NCBI GenBank assembly: GCA_035648735.1
Contig: DASRKX010000053.1
Span: 1 to 39,602 of the forward strand
Direction: 5' to 3'
DNA: 39,602 nt
DNA from: REEB95 sp035648735
GTDB lineage: Bacteria; Pseudomonadota; Alphaproteobacteria; ATCC43930; CGMCC-115725
Shown: positions 15,853-24,426 of the stretch, in pieces
Numbering within the stretch: position 1 is the stretch's first letter
Layout: each line of letters opens with the position of its first letter
Notes under the pieces: model-generated
What the model was told of the DNA's origin: nothing
Seen by the model: only the letters and a program-made list of their open reading frames with translations
Database searches by the model: none
Program-made: the position numbers and the translations under genes

Positions 15853-17136
15853 ATGCCCTCGGCTTTAATGGCGGCCCCGCAAGTACGAGCATCAGCCCCG
15901 ATCGTGACCTTCCTTCTGAACCCACGCGCGGGTCGGCGCGTCCTCGGCGCCGCGCTGCATTACGGCGCCCTGTGCCTGCTGCTCACCGCCTGCAGCGAGT
16001 TCGTGAGCACGGAATTCGATGCGACCGACGCCGAAGCCATGCGCTATGCCCAAACTGGGGATCTGCGGGCTGAAGTGGATTCCGTGGTGCAGCCGCTCAT
16101 CGCGCAGGGCGACACGCCGGGCGCCGAGGTCGGCATCCTGCTGCCCGACGGCAGCATGCAGTTTTTCGGCTATGGCGTCGCCGATCGCGACACCGGCCGC
16201 AAGCCGGACGCCGATACGCTGTTCGCCGTCGGTTCCCTGAGCAAGGCGTTTCTCGGCACCCTCACCGACCTGCTGGCGCAGGAAGGACGATTGTCGTGGA
16301 ACGACACTTTGGACGATGCGATGCCGGCGGATGCGAAAGCGAGCCGCGACGCCCGGAACATCACCCTGCTCCAACTGGCGACACATACTTCGGGCCTGTC
16401 GCGCCAGCCCTATACCCGCCCGATGCTGATGCCGTTCTTCTATTACCTGTTCACCGGCGAGAGTTTCTACGACCGGCTCGACCAGGACTTCATGTTCGAC
16501 TACCTCTCCTCCTTTTCCGCCCCGCGCACGGTCGAATACAACTATTCCAATATCGGCTACGGCCTATTGGGCTATGCGATCGAGCGCGAGACCGGCCAGA
16601 CGCTCGATGCGCTGCTGCAACGGGATATCGTTGCGCCGCTCGGCTTGACCGAGACCGGCTATGTTCCGGAGGCGCTGCCCGGCTATGCCGTGCGGGCGCA
16701 TGGCTATGCCGGCGATCAGCCGAAATTTATCCGCCGCGGCGCATCGGTGCCGGATTGGAAATTCACGCCGCTGATGCGGGGATCGGCGGGGCTTTATTCC
16801 AGCGCCCGGGATTTGCTGCTCTTCGCCCGCGCGCATTTTGACAACGCCGATACGCCTTTGGGGCGGGCGATGATCGATACGCTTCGCGTGCGGTTGCCGC
16901 TAGCCCACAAATCCTCCGCCATCGCCTGGACGGTGGACGATGCCGACGGCCAAGAGATCAGCTATATGCTGGGCGTCGTCGCCGGCTATACCAGCTATCT
17001 CGGGCTCGACGTCGGGCACCGGACGGCCATCGTGGTGCTGCGCAACACCTTCAGTTGGGATGAAAGCATCGGCAGCCGGTTGCTGGTCCGGTTGGCGCAG
17101 GCGCAGGATCGTTTGGCCCGCCGTGGCGGGCGATAG
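15853..17136 (+). CDS. Serine hydrolase, beta-lactamase/class C-like, probable lipoprotein
   Basis: A protein of up to 427 residues in the Beta-lactamase (PF00144) family. The catalytic S-x-x-K is S128-L-S-K131 in AVGSLSKAFLG. The Y-x-N triad member is Y231-S-N233 in EYNYSNIGYG. The third motif is not a clear KTG (HKSS or AGYTS lie in that region), so it is more likely an esterase, DD-peptidase or D-aminopeptidase than a true beta-lactamase. A lipobox-like LLLTAC with C47 suggests anchoring as an outer-membrane lipoprotein. The start is uncertain: GTG 15904 would shorten the leader to a better signal-peptide length. It stands alone on its strand. Confidence 0.85.
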   Translation: MPSALMAAPQVRASAPIVTFLLNPRAGRRVLGAALHYGALCLLLTACSEFVSTEFDATDAEAMRYAQTGDLRAEVDSVVQPLIAQGDTPGAEVGILLPDGSMQFFGYGVADRDTGRKPDADTLFAVGSLSKAFLGTLTDLLAQEGRLSWNDTLDDAMPADAKASRDARNITLLQLATHTSGLSRQPYTRPMLMPFFYYLFTGESFYDRLDQDFMFDYLSSFSAPRTVEYNYSNIGYGLLGYAIERETGQTLDALLQRDIVAPLGLTETGYVPEALPGYAVRAHGYAGDQPKFIRRGASVPDWKFTPLMRGSAGLYSSARDLLLFARAHFDNADTPLGRAMIDTLRVRLPLAHKSSAIAWTVDDADGQEISYMLGVVAGYTSYLGLDVGHRTAIVVLRNTFSWDESIGSRLLVRLAQAQDRLARRGGR

Positions 17137-17254
17137 CCCCGACGCGCGGCAGCGACGCCGGCGAGAAACTGATGTCCATCGGGGAGGCAATCAAGAACGG
17201 CGCGCGTGGCGTCTTGAACTAAATCCCCGCCCCGGCTCTAATGCGCTTCGCGGC

Positions 17255-17328
17255 GCGGGTGTAGCTCAATGGTAGAGCAGAAGCTTCCCAAGCTTACGAC
17301 GAGGGTTCGATTCCCTTCACCCGCTCCA
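17255..17328 (+). tRNA. tRNA-Gly (anticodon CCC)
   Basis: A full cloverleaf: acceptor GCGGGTG paired with CACCCGC, D-arm GCTC/GAGC, anticodon stem with loop TTCCCAA (anticodon CCC at 34-36), T-arm GAGGG-TTCGATT-CCCTT, discriminator T and encoded CCA. It closely resembles E. coli glyU. The 27:43 pair is a G-A mismatch. No integrase or repeated 3' end is seen nearby, so it does not look like an occupied attachment site. Confidence 0.96.
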
Positions 17329-17370
17329 GACCCCCGCCCTAACGACTTCAGACGACGATCATCCCGTGCG

Positions 17371-17416
17371 CCGCCGCCGATTTGCGGCGGGGTTGCTCGC
17401 GGCGGATTGCCGCGAG
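17371..17416 (+). other. Two tandem hairpins between tRNA-Gly and oprB
   Basis: First stem CCGCCGC (17371-17377) with GCGGCGG (17384-17390), second stem CTCGCGGC (17396-17403) with GCCGCGAG (17409-17416). Both are perfect. No T tract follows, so they are either a poor terminator for the tRNA transcript or a structured leader of the porin mRNA. Confidence 0.45.
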
Positions 17417-17481
17417 CGCAGGACACCACTACGCTCGCGGCGCGCTAGATCGCGGTTCATGGGTTCGAAGGAGGCGCATCG

Positions 17482-18951
17482 ATGGGAGGCCGCCGATTTC
17501 TTACGGCCGGCGCGGGAGGGCGGAGGGCGATGGCTGCCGCCCTGTGCGTGGCTCTTGCCCGGCTCGGTCTGGGATTCTGTCTTGCGACGCTGCTGGGCCC
17601 GGATCCGGCGCGGGCGCAGGCACAGGCGAGCGAGGAGCCGTCTGGATTCTGGACGCGCGATACCTTGCTGGACGATGTCGGCGGATTGCGCAGTGCGCTG
17701 GACAAGGTCGGCGGGACGCTCAATCTGCAGGAGATGAGCGAGGTGCTGGGCAACGTCACGGGCGGTATCCATCGAGGCGCCACCTATGATGGCCTAACGA
17801 CGATGAGCTTGAGGCTCGACACCGATAAGGCTTTTCACTGGCCGGGCGGAACTTTCAACGTCAGCGCCCTCCAGATTCACGGCCGCAGCCTCAGTGCCAA
17901 CAACCTCGCCAATCTGCAGACGGTCAGCGGCATCGAAGCCGACCGCGCGACCCGATTATGGGAGCTGTGGTACCAGCAAGCTCTGCCGAGCGGCAAAGCC
18001 GAAGTGAAGATCGGCCAGCAGAGCATCGACCAGGAATTCATCGTCAGCCAATATGCCGGTCTTTATCTGAACACGATGATGGGCTGGCCCATGCTGCCCT
18101 CCGCCGATCTTTATGCCGGCGGGCCGGCTTATCCTCTGTCTTCGCTTGGCATACGGCTCGAGACCCAGTGGGACGGTCCGCTGAAGCTGCTGGGCGGCGT
18201 CTTCGATGACAACCCGCCCGGCGGTCCCTTCGCCAACGATCCGCAGGGCCGCGACGGCGAGGCGTCGGGCACGCGCTTCAATCTGGGCACCGGCGCGCTC
18301 TTCATTGGCGAGCTCCAATATGCGGTCAACCCAGCGGCCGCCGCGGACAAGAGTTGCGATGCTTCGTCCTGCGCCTTGCCGGGCACATACAAGCTGGGCA
18401 TCTGGTACGACACAGCAAACTTCCCCGACCAGAGGTTCGATAGCACCGGTCTTTCGCTGGCCAATCCGGCCAGCAGCGGCATGGCCCGGCAGCACAACGG
18501 AAATTTCAGCGTCTACGGCGTCGTCGACCAGATGATCTGGCGCGAGCCGGGTGGCCCGCGGTCGCTCGGCGTCTTCGGCCGCATCATGGGCGCGCCCGCC
18601 GACCGCAACCTCATCGATATGAGCCTCAATGCCGGGGTCAATTTGAAGGCGCCGCTGCCGGGCCGCGACGATGACACCTTCGGCATCGGCTACGGCTTGG
18701 CGAAAGTCAGCGGACGCGCCGGCGCGCTCGACCAAGACAGAGCCGCCTTTACCGGAACGGCGTATCCGGTCCGCAGCGCCGAGCATTTCATCGAAGTGAC
18801 GTATCAATATCAGGCGACGCCGTGGTGGCAAGTGCAGCCCGATTTCCAATACGTCATCAATCCCGGCGGCGGGATCCAGAACCCGCAGAACACGACGCAA
18901 CGAGTGGGCGACGAGGCCGTGTTCGGCGTGCGGATGAACATCGTTTTCTAA
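17482..18951 (+). CDS. oprB: Carbohydrate-selective porin, OprB family
   Basis: A 489-residue outer-membrane beta-barrel porin. A long signal peptide (about 45 residues, ending near ARAQAQA) is followed by the OprB N-terminal pattern FWTRDTLLDDVGGLRSALDK. Next comes the family block around LWELWYQQAL and KIGQQSIDQEFIVSQYAGLY, and further barrel strands follow to a C-terminal FGVRMNIVF. The terminal Phe is the BAM recognition residue. OprB channels admit glucose and related sugars, though alphaproteobacterial members vary in substrate. AAGGAGG lies seven bases before ATG 17482, a very strong ribosome site. A small disulphide candidate (SCDASSC) sits in one loop. Confidence 0.94.
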   Translation: MGGRRFLTAGAGGRRAMAAALCVALARLGLGFCLATLLGPDPARAQAQASEEPSGFWTRDTLLDDVGGLRSALDKVGGTLNLQEMSEVLGNVTGGIHRGATYDGLTTMSLRLDTDKAFHWPGGTFNVSALQIHGRSLSANNLANLQTVSGIEADRATRLWELWYQQALPSGKAEVKIGQQSIDQEFIVSQYAGLYLNTMMGWPMLPSADLYAGGPAYPLSSLGIRLETQWDGPLKLLGGVFDDNPPGGPFANDPQGRDGEASGTRFNLGTGALFIGELQYAVNPAAAADKSCDASSCALPGTYKLGIWYDTANFPDQRFDSTGLSLANPASSGMARQHNGNFSVYGVVDQMIWREPGGPRSLGVFGRIMGAPADRNLIDMSLNAGVNLKAPLPGRDDDTFGIGYGLAKVSGRAGALDQDRAAFTGTAYPVRSAEHFIEVTYQYQATPWWQVQPDFQYVINPGGGIQNPQNTTQRVGDEAVFGVRMNIVF

Positions 18952-19018
18952 AAGAGTTGAGTTTTCTCGCGTCGCTTGAGTTTGAGCACCCGGTGGAACT
19001 TGACTTTGGACGCCGAGT

Positions 19019-19456
19019 TTATGGCGTGACGGTGAACCGCCGCTCCATACCCATTTTGTAATGCGTCGGTTGGTTGCAGAAAACGACATAGTCTCCGGGA
19101 CGCAGCACCAAGCGCAGCGTCGTCTGCAGGCTGGGCTTCATATCCTCGACGCCTTGGAGCCCAGGTACCTTGTCCTCCGCCACCTGCGTTGCCTTGGCAT
19201 CGTAAGGGAGCGCCTTGATGTCGCGGCGCCATGGAGCAATGAGGAACTCGTGCAGCTGCGCGCTGGACGTGTTGGTGACCTCGAACTCCACCGCTCCCGC
19301 CTTCACCTTGTCCTGGCTTAGGGTGATGCCCATCGTGCCATCCTGCTTGTCCCAAAGCGTGACCTTAACCGAGGCCGGCTCCGCCGCGGCGAGGGGGCGA
19401 ATTCCGGCGAGAAGCGCTAGCACAGCGAGCGCGCATAGTTGTGAGTGTCGGGGCAT
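19019..19456 (-). CDS. Periplasmic cupredoxin-like copper protein
   Basis: A 145-residue secreted protein with a Sec signal (1-25, ending LAAAEP) and a single cupredoxin domain. Type 1 copper ligands are in place: H69 in LHEFLIAP, then C127, H132 and M137 in FCNQPTHYKMGM. This is the plastocyanin/azurin-type spacing, and the segment HEF(L/F)(I/V) is typical of the small sulfocyanin-like or copper-resistance cupredoxins. Likely roles are electron transfer or copper handling in the periplasm. ATG 19456 is chosen because AGGAGG lies five bases upstream; the frame is open further but that part is not protein-like. Confidence 0.88.
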   Translation of the reverse strand: MPRHSQLCALAVLALLAGIRPLAAAEPASVKVTLWDKQDGTMGITLSQDKVKAGAVEFEVTNTSSAQLHEFLIAPWRRDIKALPYDAKATQVAEDKVPGLQGVEDMKPSLQTTLRLVLRPGDYVVFCNQPTHYKMGMERRFTVTP

Positions 19457-19574
19457 CGATCCTCCTGCAGGTAAAAAAGCTAAACACAATGGAACGCGCG
19501 CCAAGGTGTATTTGAATCGGCCGCGCCGGGCAAGCTGAGCGCTGCTGTTTCGCGTCATGTAAACGGGCGATCTA

Positions 19575-19790
19575 TTACGACGATTTGGCGACGGTTTTAG
19601 TTTGATCTTCAGATGCCAACAACTCCCCAAACGCGCCCGAATCCTTGGAATCGATGGCGGCCCCGAGATTACCCTCGGCGCTCTGTTCGGTAACGGAAAT
19701 GCTGGATACCGGACCTTCCGGGGGGCTGGCCGTGCTCGTTGCACTGAGCCAAGTCAGCATGAACGCATACCACAACGATCGCCCCGTCAT
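19575..19790 (-). CDS. Small putative exported protein, 71 aa
   Basis: I recognise no family. The N-terminus SLWYAFMLTWLSATSTAS reads as a short signal peptide, and the rest is acidic and Ser/Ala-rich with a repeated E/D-x-S flavour. GAGAGGAAC stands directly before ATG 19790, a good ribosome site, which is the main reason to keep it. It is encoded 118 bases upstream of the cupredoxin on the same strand, so it could be co-transcribed with it. Low complexity and length leave real doubt. Confidence 0.4.
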   Translation of the reverse strand: MTGRSLWYAFMLTWLSATSTASPPEGPVSSISVTEQSAEGNLGAAIDSKDSGAFGELLASEDQTKTVAKSS

Positions 19791-19867
19791 GTTCCTCTCC
19801 CGGTGGACCGAAGGGGCAAGCTAATGGAATAGTCTCGACTTTTTAAGTGAATTCGCCGAAGGATGGG

Positions 19868-19873
19868 TTGACA
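19868..19873 (+). promoter_or_regulatory. Candidate -35 box upstream of DUF202 gene
   Basis: A perfect TTGACA hexamer 35 bases before the DUF202 ATG. The AT-rich sequence after it (AATAATGA) is the only -10-like stretch, but it lies too close (about 13 bases), so this promoter is only a suggestion. Confidence 0.25.
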
Positions 19874-19907
19874 CCAATTCAACGAATAATGAGCGTTGTT
19901 TCGATTC

Positions 19908-20285
19908 ATGATCGAAAAATTTCGTGACCACGCGGCCAATGAACGGACGTTCCTCGCTTGGGTCCGGACCTCCATTGCCTTGATGGCCTTCGGATTCATC
20001 ATCGAAAAGTTCGACCTCTTTCTGGCGATCATGGCGCCCAATATCGCGCAAGGATCGCGCGTCCTAAGTCACCAGAGCTTCGGCCGGTGGGCGGGACTCA
20101 GCATCATCGTTCTCGGCGTGATGATGATTTGCATTGCGGCGGTGCGGTTCATCCGCGCCGCGCGCGCCATCGAAAATGCCAAGCCAGAACACGCCCCGAG
20201 CTTCGGGCCGGATATTATCCTCGCGGTTCTGCTCGTCCTCTTCGGCGTCGCGATTATCCTCTATCTATCCCGCTTATTTGGTTGA
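19908..20285 (+). CDS. DUF202 (YidH-like) inner-membrane protein
   Basis: A 125-residue protein with the DUF202 signature DHAANERTFLAWVRTSIALMAFGF at its start. It has three membrane helices: about 25-45, 60-85 and 102-122. Members such as E. coli YidH are small membrane proteins of unknown job. ATG 19908 gives the canonical N-terminus; an upstream TTG at 19896 would add four residues. It is divergent from the 71-residue ORF across about 117 bases. Confidence 0.9.
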   Translation: MIEKFRDHAANERTFLAWVRTSIALMAFGFIIEKFDLFLAIMAPNIAQGSRVLSHQSFGRWAGLSIIVLGVMMICIAAVRFIRAARAIENAKPEHAPSFGPDIILAVLLVLFGVAIILYLSRLFG

Positions 20286-20323
20286 ACGGTTGCCTTAATT
20301 CAGCGCGGGAACAATAGAACCCC

Positions 20324-20350
20324 GTTAGCGCGAGGCTAACTATTTCTTAA
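20324..20350 (+). terminator. Candidate terminator after DUF202 gene
   Basis: Stem GTTAGC (20324-20329) with GCTAAC (20335-20340), loop GCGAG, then TATTTCTTAA. The stem is short and the T tract interrupted, so it is a weak intrinsic terminator at best, but it sits 40 bases after the stop where one is expected. Confidence 0.4.
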
Positions 20351-20512
20351 CCGTCCTGGCCGACCGGCCCAGCCGCGGCGAAGCGCGGTCAGTCGCATTC
20401 GAAACAAATGTGCCGCGCATCAGCGCCGATTGCCAGCTTCATTTCACGCCATCTTCACTAGGAGTGCCCGTAAATCTATCCGTTCGTCCGGATCCCCTTG
20501 CGGTTTTGATCG

Positions 20513-22507
20513 ATGAAGCGAATTCTTTCCAACGTCAAACCCAGCCATATGGTGTTGCTGCTCGGCGCCGCTGTCGTACTCGGCATCGCCGTCGTAACCA
20601 GCGGTTCGCTTTGGTTTCAGCACGACCGTGAACTGGTCGATGCGCAGCGCTCGATCGACGGCCTCAGCCGCGCACTCGCCATTCAGACCGAACGCGCGAT
20701 CAAGAGCGCCGATCTGACACTGGTCGGGTTTTTGCGGCGCAAACGGGCGGCGGAACTCGACGGCTATTCGCCGACGCCTTCGGCCGCCGAATTCGGCGCG
20801 GCGAACCCGACGATCGTTTCACTCGCCTACGTTACGGTCAGCGGATCGGGCAGCGGGGACGTCACCGCCGAGGCGGCGGCGCGGCGCGCCTTTGCCGAGC
20901 CCGGCGCCGATCCGGTGCTGGTTCCCCGCGACGATGGCCTGGTGTCGGTCGTCCGGCGGCTGCGCGACGACGACGGCACCATCCAGGGCGCGGCGGTCGC
21001 CGTAATCGACCCCGCCTGGCTCGTCGATTTCAACCGGGCAATGAATTTCTCCGGCGAAGGCGTGGTCACGCTCACCGACGATTACGGCGTCGTGGTCGCG
21101 CGCAGCGGCACCAACGACGGCAGCGAGCGCCTGATAAGCACCGCGACGGTCGGCGAATACGCGCTCTCGGCGAACGTTTCGCTGCCGAAATTCGTATTGC
21201 TGCGGGGCTGGCAACGCGAATTCATCCTGTTCATCGCAGTGGCCGGGGCCGCCAGCATTGCGTTCGGCTTTCTCGCCGTACAGTTTGCCCGGCAATGGGC
21301 ACAGCGCGAAGCCGCCGAGGGCGCGGTCCGCACCAGCGAAGGACGTTTCCGCGACTTCGCCGAGGCGGCATCCGACTGGCTCTGGGAAACCGACGCCGAG
21401 CATCGCTTTCATTACATCTCCGACCGCTTCTCCGACCTCACGGGGATCGACAAGGAGCATTTCATCGGAAAGAACCGGTCCGAATCGGCGGCGAACGGCG
21501 CCGATCCCGAACTCATGCGCAAACACCTGGCGGATTTCGAGGCCCACCGGCCTTTCCGGGATTTCGTCTATCCCATCGTCGCCGGCGACGGCAATATCCG
21601 TCACCTACGCGTCAGCGGCCAGCCGATGTTTGACAGCGATGGCCGCTTCGTCGGCTACCGCGGCACGGCGAGCGACGTGACCAAGGTGGTGCAGGACGAT
21701 GCGCGTCTTCGCGAGGCCAAGAACGAGGCGGAATTGGCAAGCCGCTCCAAAACCGAGTTTCTCGCAAACATGAGTCACGAGCTGCGAACGCCTCTCAACG
21801 CCGTCATTGGATTCTCCGAGATCATTCGTGACCAACTCTTCGGCAAGATCCCATCGCGCTACGTTGAATACGCGCGCGACATTCATATGAGCGGCAGTCA
21901 TCTGCTCGACCTCATTAACGATGTGCTCGACATGTCGAAGATCGAAGCCGGCCGCTACGAGCTCTACGAGGAGCCGGTGAATTTGGGTGAGATCGTCCAT
22001 ACCTGCATAACATTGATGGCCACACGCATCGAGGAAGGCCATGTGCAGGTTCGCTGCGCCGAGGAACTCACGGACACGGTTTTGCTCGCGGATAAGCGCG
22101 CGATCAAGCAGACCGTCCTGAACCTGCTATCGAACGCCGTCAAGTTCACGCCGTCTGGCGGAATGGTCCTCGTCGGCATCGAAACACAATCGGATGGCGG
22201 CGTGACGCTCGTCGTTTCCGACACCGGGATCGGCATCGACGCGGCGGCGTTGCCGCATGTGGCCGAGCCGTTCTACCAGGCCGATTCGTCGATCGGTCGG
22301 ACATATGGCGGCTCGGGCCTCGGGCTCACGATTTCCCGCAAACTGATCCTGCAGCACGGCGGCTCGCTCAAGATCGAGAGTCGTGTGCCCGGCGGCACCA
22401 CCGTACGCGTGATAATCCCCGCGCCGCGCGTCCTTGCCGTGTCAGCGACACCCTCGACCGCACCGGATCAGCCCACCCACGCTCTCCCGCGTTCCAGCGC
22501 GGCATGA
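20513..22507 (+). CDS. Membrane sensor histidine kinase with PDC-like and PAS domains
   Basis: A 664-residue two-component kinase. Order: membrane helix 1 (about 13-33), a periplasmic PDC/Cache-like sensor of about 200 residues (34-240), membrane helix 2 (about 243-263), a PAS domain (about 275-395) ending in RGTASDVTKVVQDD, a HisKA dimerisation domain with phospho-acceptor H422 in ANMSHELRTPLNAVIGF, and a HATPase_c domain with N-box NLLSNAVKFTPSGG, G1 DTGIGI (near 570) and G2 GGSGLGL. All catalytic motifs are intact. It has no receiver domain and no response regulator is encoded nearby, so it is an orphan kinase. Its stop overlaps the next gene by four bases, tying it to a solute-binding protein that may be its sensor partner. 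The PAS type resembles the alphaproteobacterial PleC/DivJ-like kinases. Confidence 0.93.
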   Translation: MKRILSNVKPSHMVLLLGAAVVLGIAVVTSGSLWFQHDRELVDAQRSIDGLSRALAIQTERAIKSADLTLVGFLRRKRAAELDGYSPTPSAAEFGAANPTIVSLAYVTVSGSGSGDVTAEAAARRAFAEPGADPVLVPRDDGLVSVVRRLRDDDGTIQGAAVAVIDPAWLVDFNRAMNFSGEGVVTLTDDYGVVVARSGTNDGSERLISTATVGEYALSANVSLPKFVLLRGWQREFILFIAVAGAASIAFGFLAVQFARQWAQREAAEGAVRTSEGRFRDFAEAASDWLWETDAEHRFHYISDRFSDLTGIDKEHFIGKNRSESAANGADPELMRKHLADFEAHRPFRDFVYPIVAGDGNIRHLRVSGQPMFDSDGRFVGYRGTASDVTKVVQDDARLREAKNEAELASRSKTEFLANMSHELRTPLNAVIGFSEIIRDQLFGKIPSRYVEYARDIHMSGSHLLDLINDVLDMSKIEAGRYELYEEPVNLGEIVHTCITLMATRIEEGHVQVRCAEELTDTVLLADKRAIKQTVLNLLSNAVKFTPSGGMVLVGIETQSDGGVTLVVSDTGIGIDAAALPHVAEPFYQADSSIGRTYGGSGLGLTISRKLILQHGGSLKIESRVPGGTTVRVIIPAPRVLAVSATPSTAPDQPTHALPRSSAA

Positions 22508-22536
22508 TCAATCGCATCGCGCGCAAGGAGTCCCGC

Positions 22537-23784
22537 ATGACCGAATCGTGGATCAATCGGATGTATCGGATCGTTTCCTGCCGATCGCGTCTTTCGGCCG
22601 TGCTCGGGCTCTGCCTGACGGTCGCGGTTTCCTTCACGGCCCACGCCGAAGAGATCGGCGTCAGCGCGAACCGAATCGTCTTCGGTCAGGTGGCCGCGTT
22701 GACCGGGCCAGCCACGGCACTCGGGACCGGCATGCGCGAAGGCATCCTCGCCGCCTTCGCCGAAGCCAACAAGGCCGGCGGAGTCCAGGGCCGCGAGCTC
22801 ATCCTGATCTCGATGGATGACGGCTACGAGCCGAATAATACGATGGTTGGCGCCAGCAAGCTGATCAACGAGGACAATGTATTCGCGTTGATCGGCTCCG
22901 TCGGCACGCCGACCACCAACGCGATCCTGCCGTTGATCGCCGAGACGCGAATTCCGCTCATCGGTCCGTTCACCGGCTCGGAGGGCTTGCGCAATCCGTT
23001 CAATCCGCTTGTCGTCAACGTTCGCGCCTCCTACTTCCAGGAAACCGAGGTGATGGTCGAACGCCTGACCAAGGACCTCGGCGTCACACGCATCGCCATC
23101 TTCTATCAAGATGATTCCTACGGGAGAGTCGGTCTCGCCGGTGTTCAGCGCGCGCTCGATCGCCGCGGTATGAAGCTGGTCAGCGAGGGAAGTTACCCGC
23201 GGAATACCACCGCCGTCCACGGCGCGCTGCTCGACATCGGCAAGGGCAATCCGCAAGCCGTCATCATGATCGGCGCCTATGCGCCGTGCGCAGAATTCAT
23301 CAAGCTCGCCCGGCAAGCGAAGATGAATGCGACCTTCGTCAACATCTCCTTCGTCGGTCCCGAAGCGCTTGCCAAGGAGCTGGGTTCCGCCGGCACGGGC
23401 GTCGTCGTCACCCAGGTCGTGCCCTATCCGAACGATCCCGCGATGCCGCTCGTCGCGGAATATCAGGCCGCGCTGCGCGCGACGAACCCCGGCGCCAAGC
23501 CCAGCTTCGTTTCGCTTGAAGGCTACATGAGCGGCCGGCTGGCCGTGATGGCGCTGCGCAAGGTCGACGGCCCCATCACTCGCAAGGGGTTGTTGGACGC
23601 CATCGTCACGACCGGCGCCTTCGATCTGGGCGGCATGACCCTCACCTTCGCGCCGAATAACAATCAAGGCTCGAACCAAGTGTTCCTGACGGTGATCGGG
23701 AACGACGGCGGCTTCGTGCCGGTGCAAAGCCTCAAGAACGGCCGCGTCGACAGCCAACTAAGCGTGGCACCGTCGGGAAATTGA
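22537..23784 (+). CDS. Branched-chain amino acid-type solute-binding protein (Peripla_BP_6), no permease
   Basis: A 415-residue periplasmic protein of the LivJ/LivK/AmiC class. A signal peptide ends near TAHAEE. The mature chain opens with IVFGQVAALTGPATALG, the standard start of this fold, and continues with IGSVGTPTTNAILPLIAE, IAIFYQDDSYGRVGLAGVQ and YMSGRLAVMALRK. It is a full two-lobe protein. ATG 22537 follows AAGGAG at 22525-22530; an ATG at 22504 overlaps the kinase stop and would add 11 residues. No permease or ATPase genes lie nearby, so it is more likely to report its ligand to the upstream kinase than to feed a transporter. The ligand cannot be read from the sequence. Confidence 0.9.
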   Translation: MTESWINRMYRIVSCRSRLSAVLGLCLTVAVSFTAHAEEIGVSANRIVFGQVAALTGPATALGTGMREGILAAFAEANKAGGVQGRELILISMDDGYEPNNTMVGASKLINEDNVFALIGSVGTPTTNAILPLIAETRIPLIGPFTGSEGLRNPFNPLVVNVRASYFQETEVMVERLTKDLGVTRIAIFYQDDSYGRVGLAGVQRALDRRGMKLVSEGSYPRNTTAVHGALLDIGKGNPQAVIMIGAYAPCAEFIKLARQAKMNATFVNISFVGPEALAKELGSAGTGVVVTQVVPYPNDPAMPLVAEYQAALRATNPGAKPSFVSLEGYMSGRLAVMALRKVDGPITRKGLLDAIVTTGAFDLGGMTLTFAPNNNQGSNQVFLTVIGNDGGFVPVQSLKNGRVDSQLSVAPSGN

Positions 23785-23786
23785 GC

Positions 23787-24359
23787 GTGCGTAGCAAAAG
23801 CAGCCCTGCCCCCGATCTGAGCCCGATTTCCTTGCGGAATGATTTCCGCAACGATCCGATCCTGGAATCCGCCTATGAATACTGGCGAAGCAAATGCGGC
23901 ACCCGCGCAATGCCGCGACGCCGCGACCTCGATCCGACGGAGATTCCACGCCTGCTGCCCCATATTCAGCTCACGGAGCTGCTGGAAGGCGGCAGCCGCA
24001 TCCGCTGCCGGCTCGCCGGGACCGCGATCGTCGACGCCTACGGCTCGGAGCTCGCGGGAAAATATTTCGACGAGGTGTTCTCCGGCGAAAGACTGCACTT
24101 CATCGCGGTCAATTATCGCCTGATGTGCGATGAAAAGCGGCCGGTCTTCGTGCTCAACCGCTATCAGTCGTCCCGAGATGTCGAACTCATCTGCACCCGC
24201 TTGATCATGCCGTTGTCCGAGGACGGCGAAACCGTCAATCAATGTCTCAGCGCCTTGAGCTTTCAATTCCCGGGCGACGCATCTACCTGGTACGGACAAT
24301 GGCTCGGTGGCAGCGGCAACTTTGATTGCGGCAGCTCCTATTCCAAGGCCATCGGATAG
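23787..24359 (+). CDS. PAS_5-type single-domain protein
   Basis: A 190-residue soluble protein matching the PAS_5 (PF07310) pattern: YEYWRSKCGTRAMPRRRDLDP near the start, LLPHIQLTELLEG, then IRCRLAGTAIVDAYGSELAGKY and a C-terminal strand with VELICTRLIMPLSEDG. PAS_5 proteins are frequent in alphaproteobacteria and mostly uncharacterised. It has no enzymatic output domain. The start is GTG 23787 with GGGAA seven bases ahead, or TTG 23781, which would overlap the previous stop. Tight linkage to the kinase and the binding protein suggests that it belongs to the same signalling unit. Confidence 0.85.
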   Translation: MRSKSSPAPDLSPISLRNDFRNDPILESAYEYWRSKCGTRAMPRRRDLDPTEIPRLLPHIQLTELLEGGSRIRCRLAGTAIVDAYGSELAGKYFDEVFSGERLHFIAVNYRLMCDEKRPVFVLNRYQSSRDVELICTRLIMPLSEDGETVNQCLSALSFQFPGDASTWYGQWLGGSGNFDCGSSYSKAIG

Positions 24360-24426
24360 TTCTAGACCGCGACTATCCGGTTGCCGAAAATGACCCTTAT
24401 CGGCACATAACGAAGCTGGCGGCAAA

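Noticed and set aside
17255..17328. tRNA-Gly as an integration site of a mobile element
   Set aside because: No integrase, no direct repeat of the tRNA 3' end and no change in base composition was seen around it.
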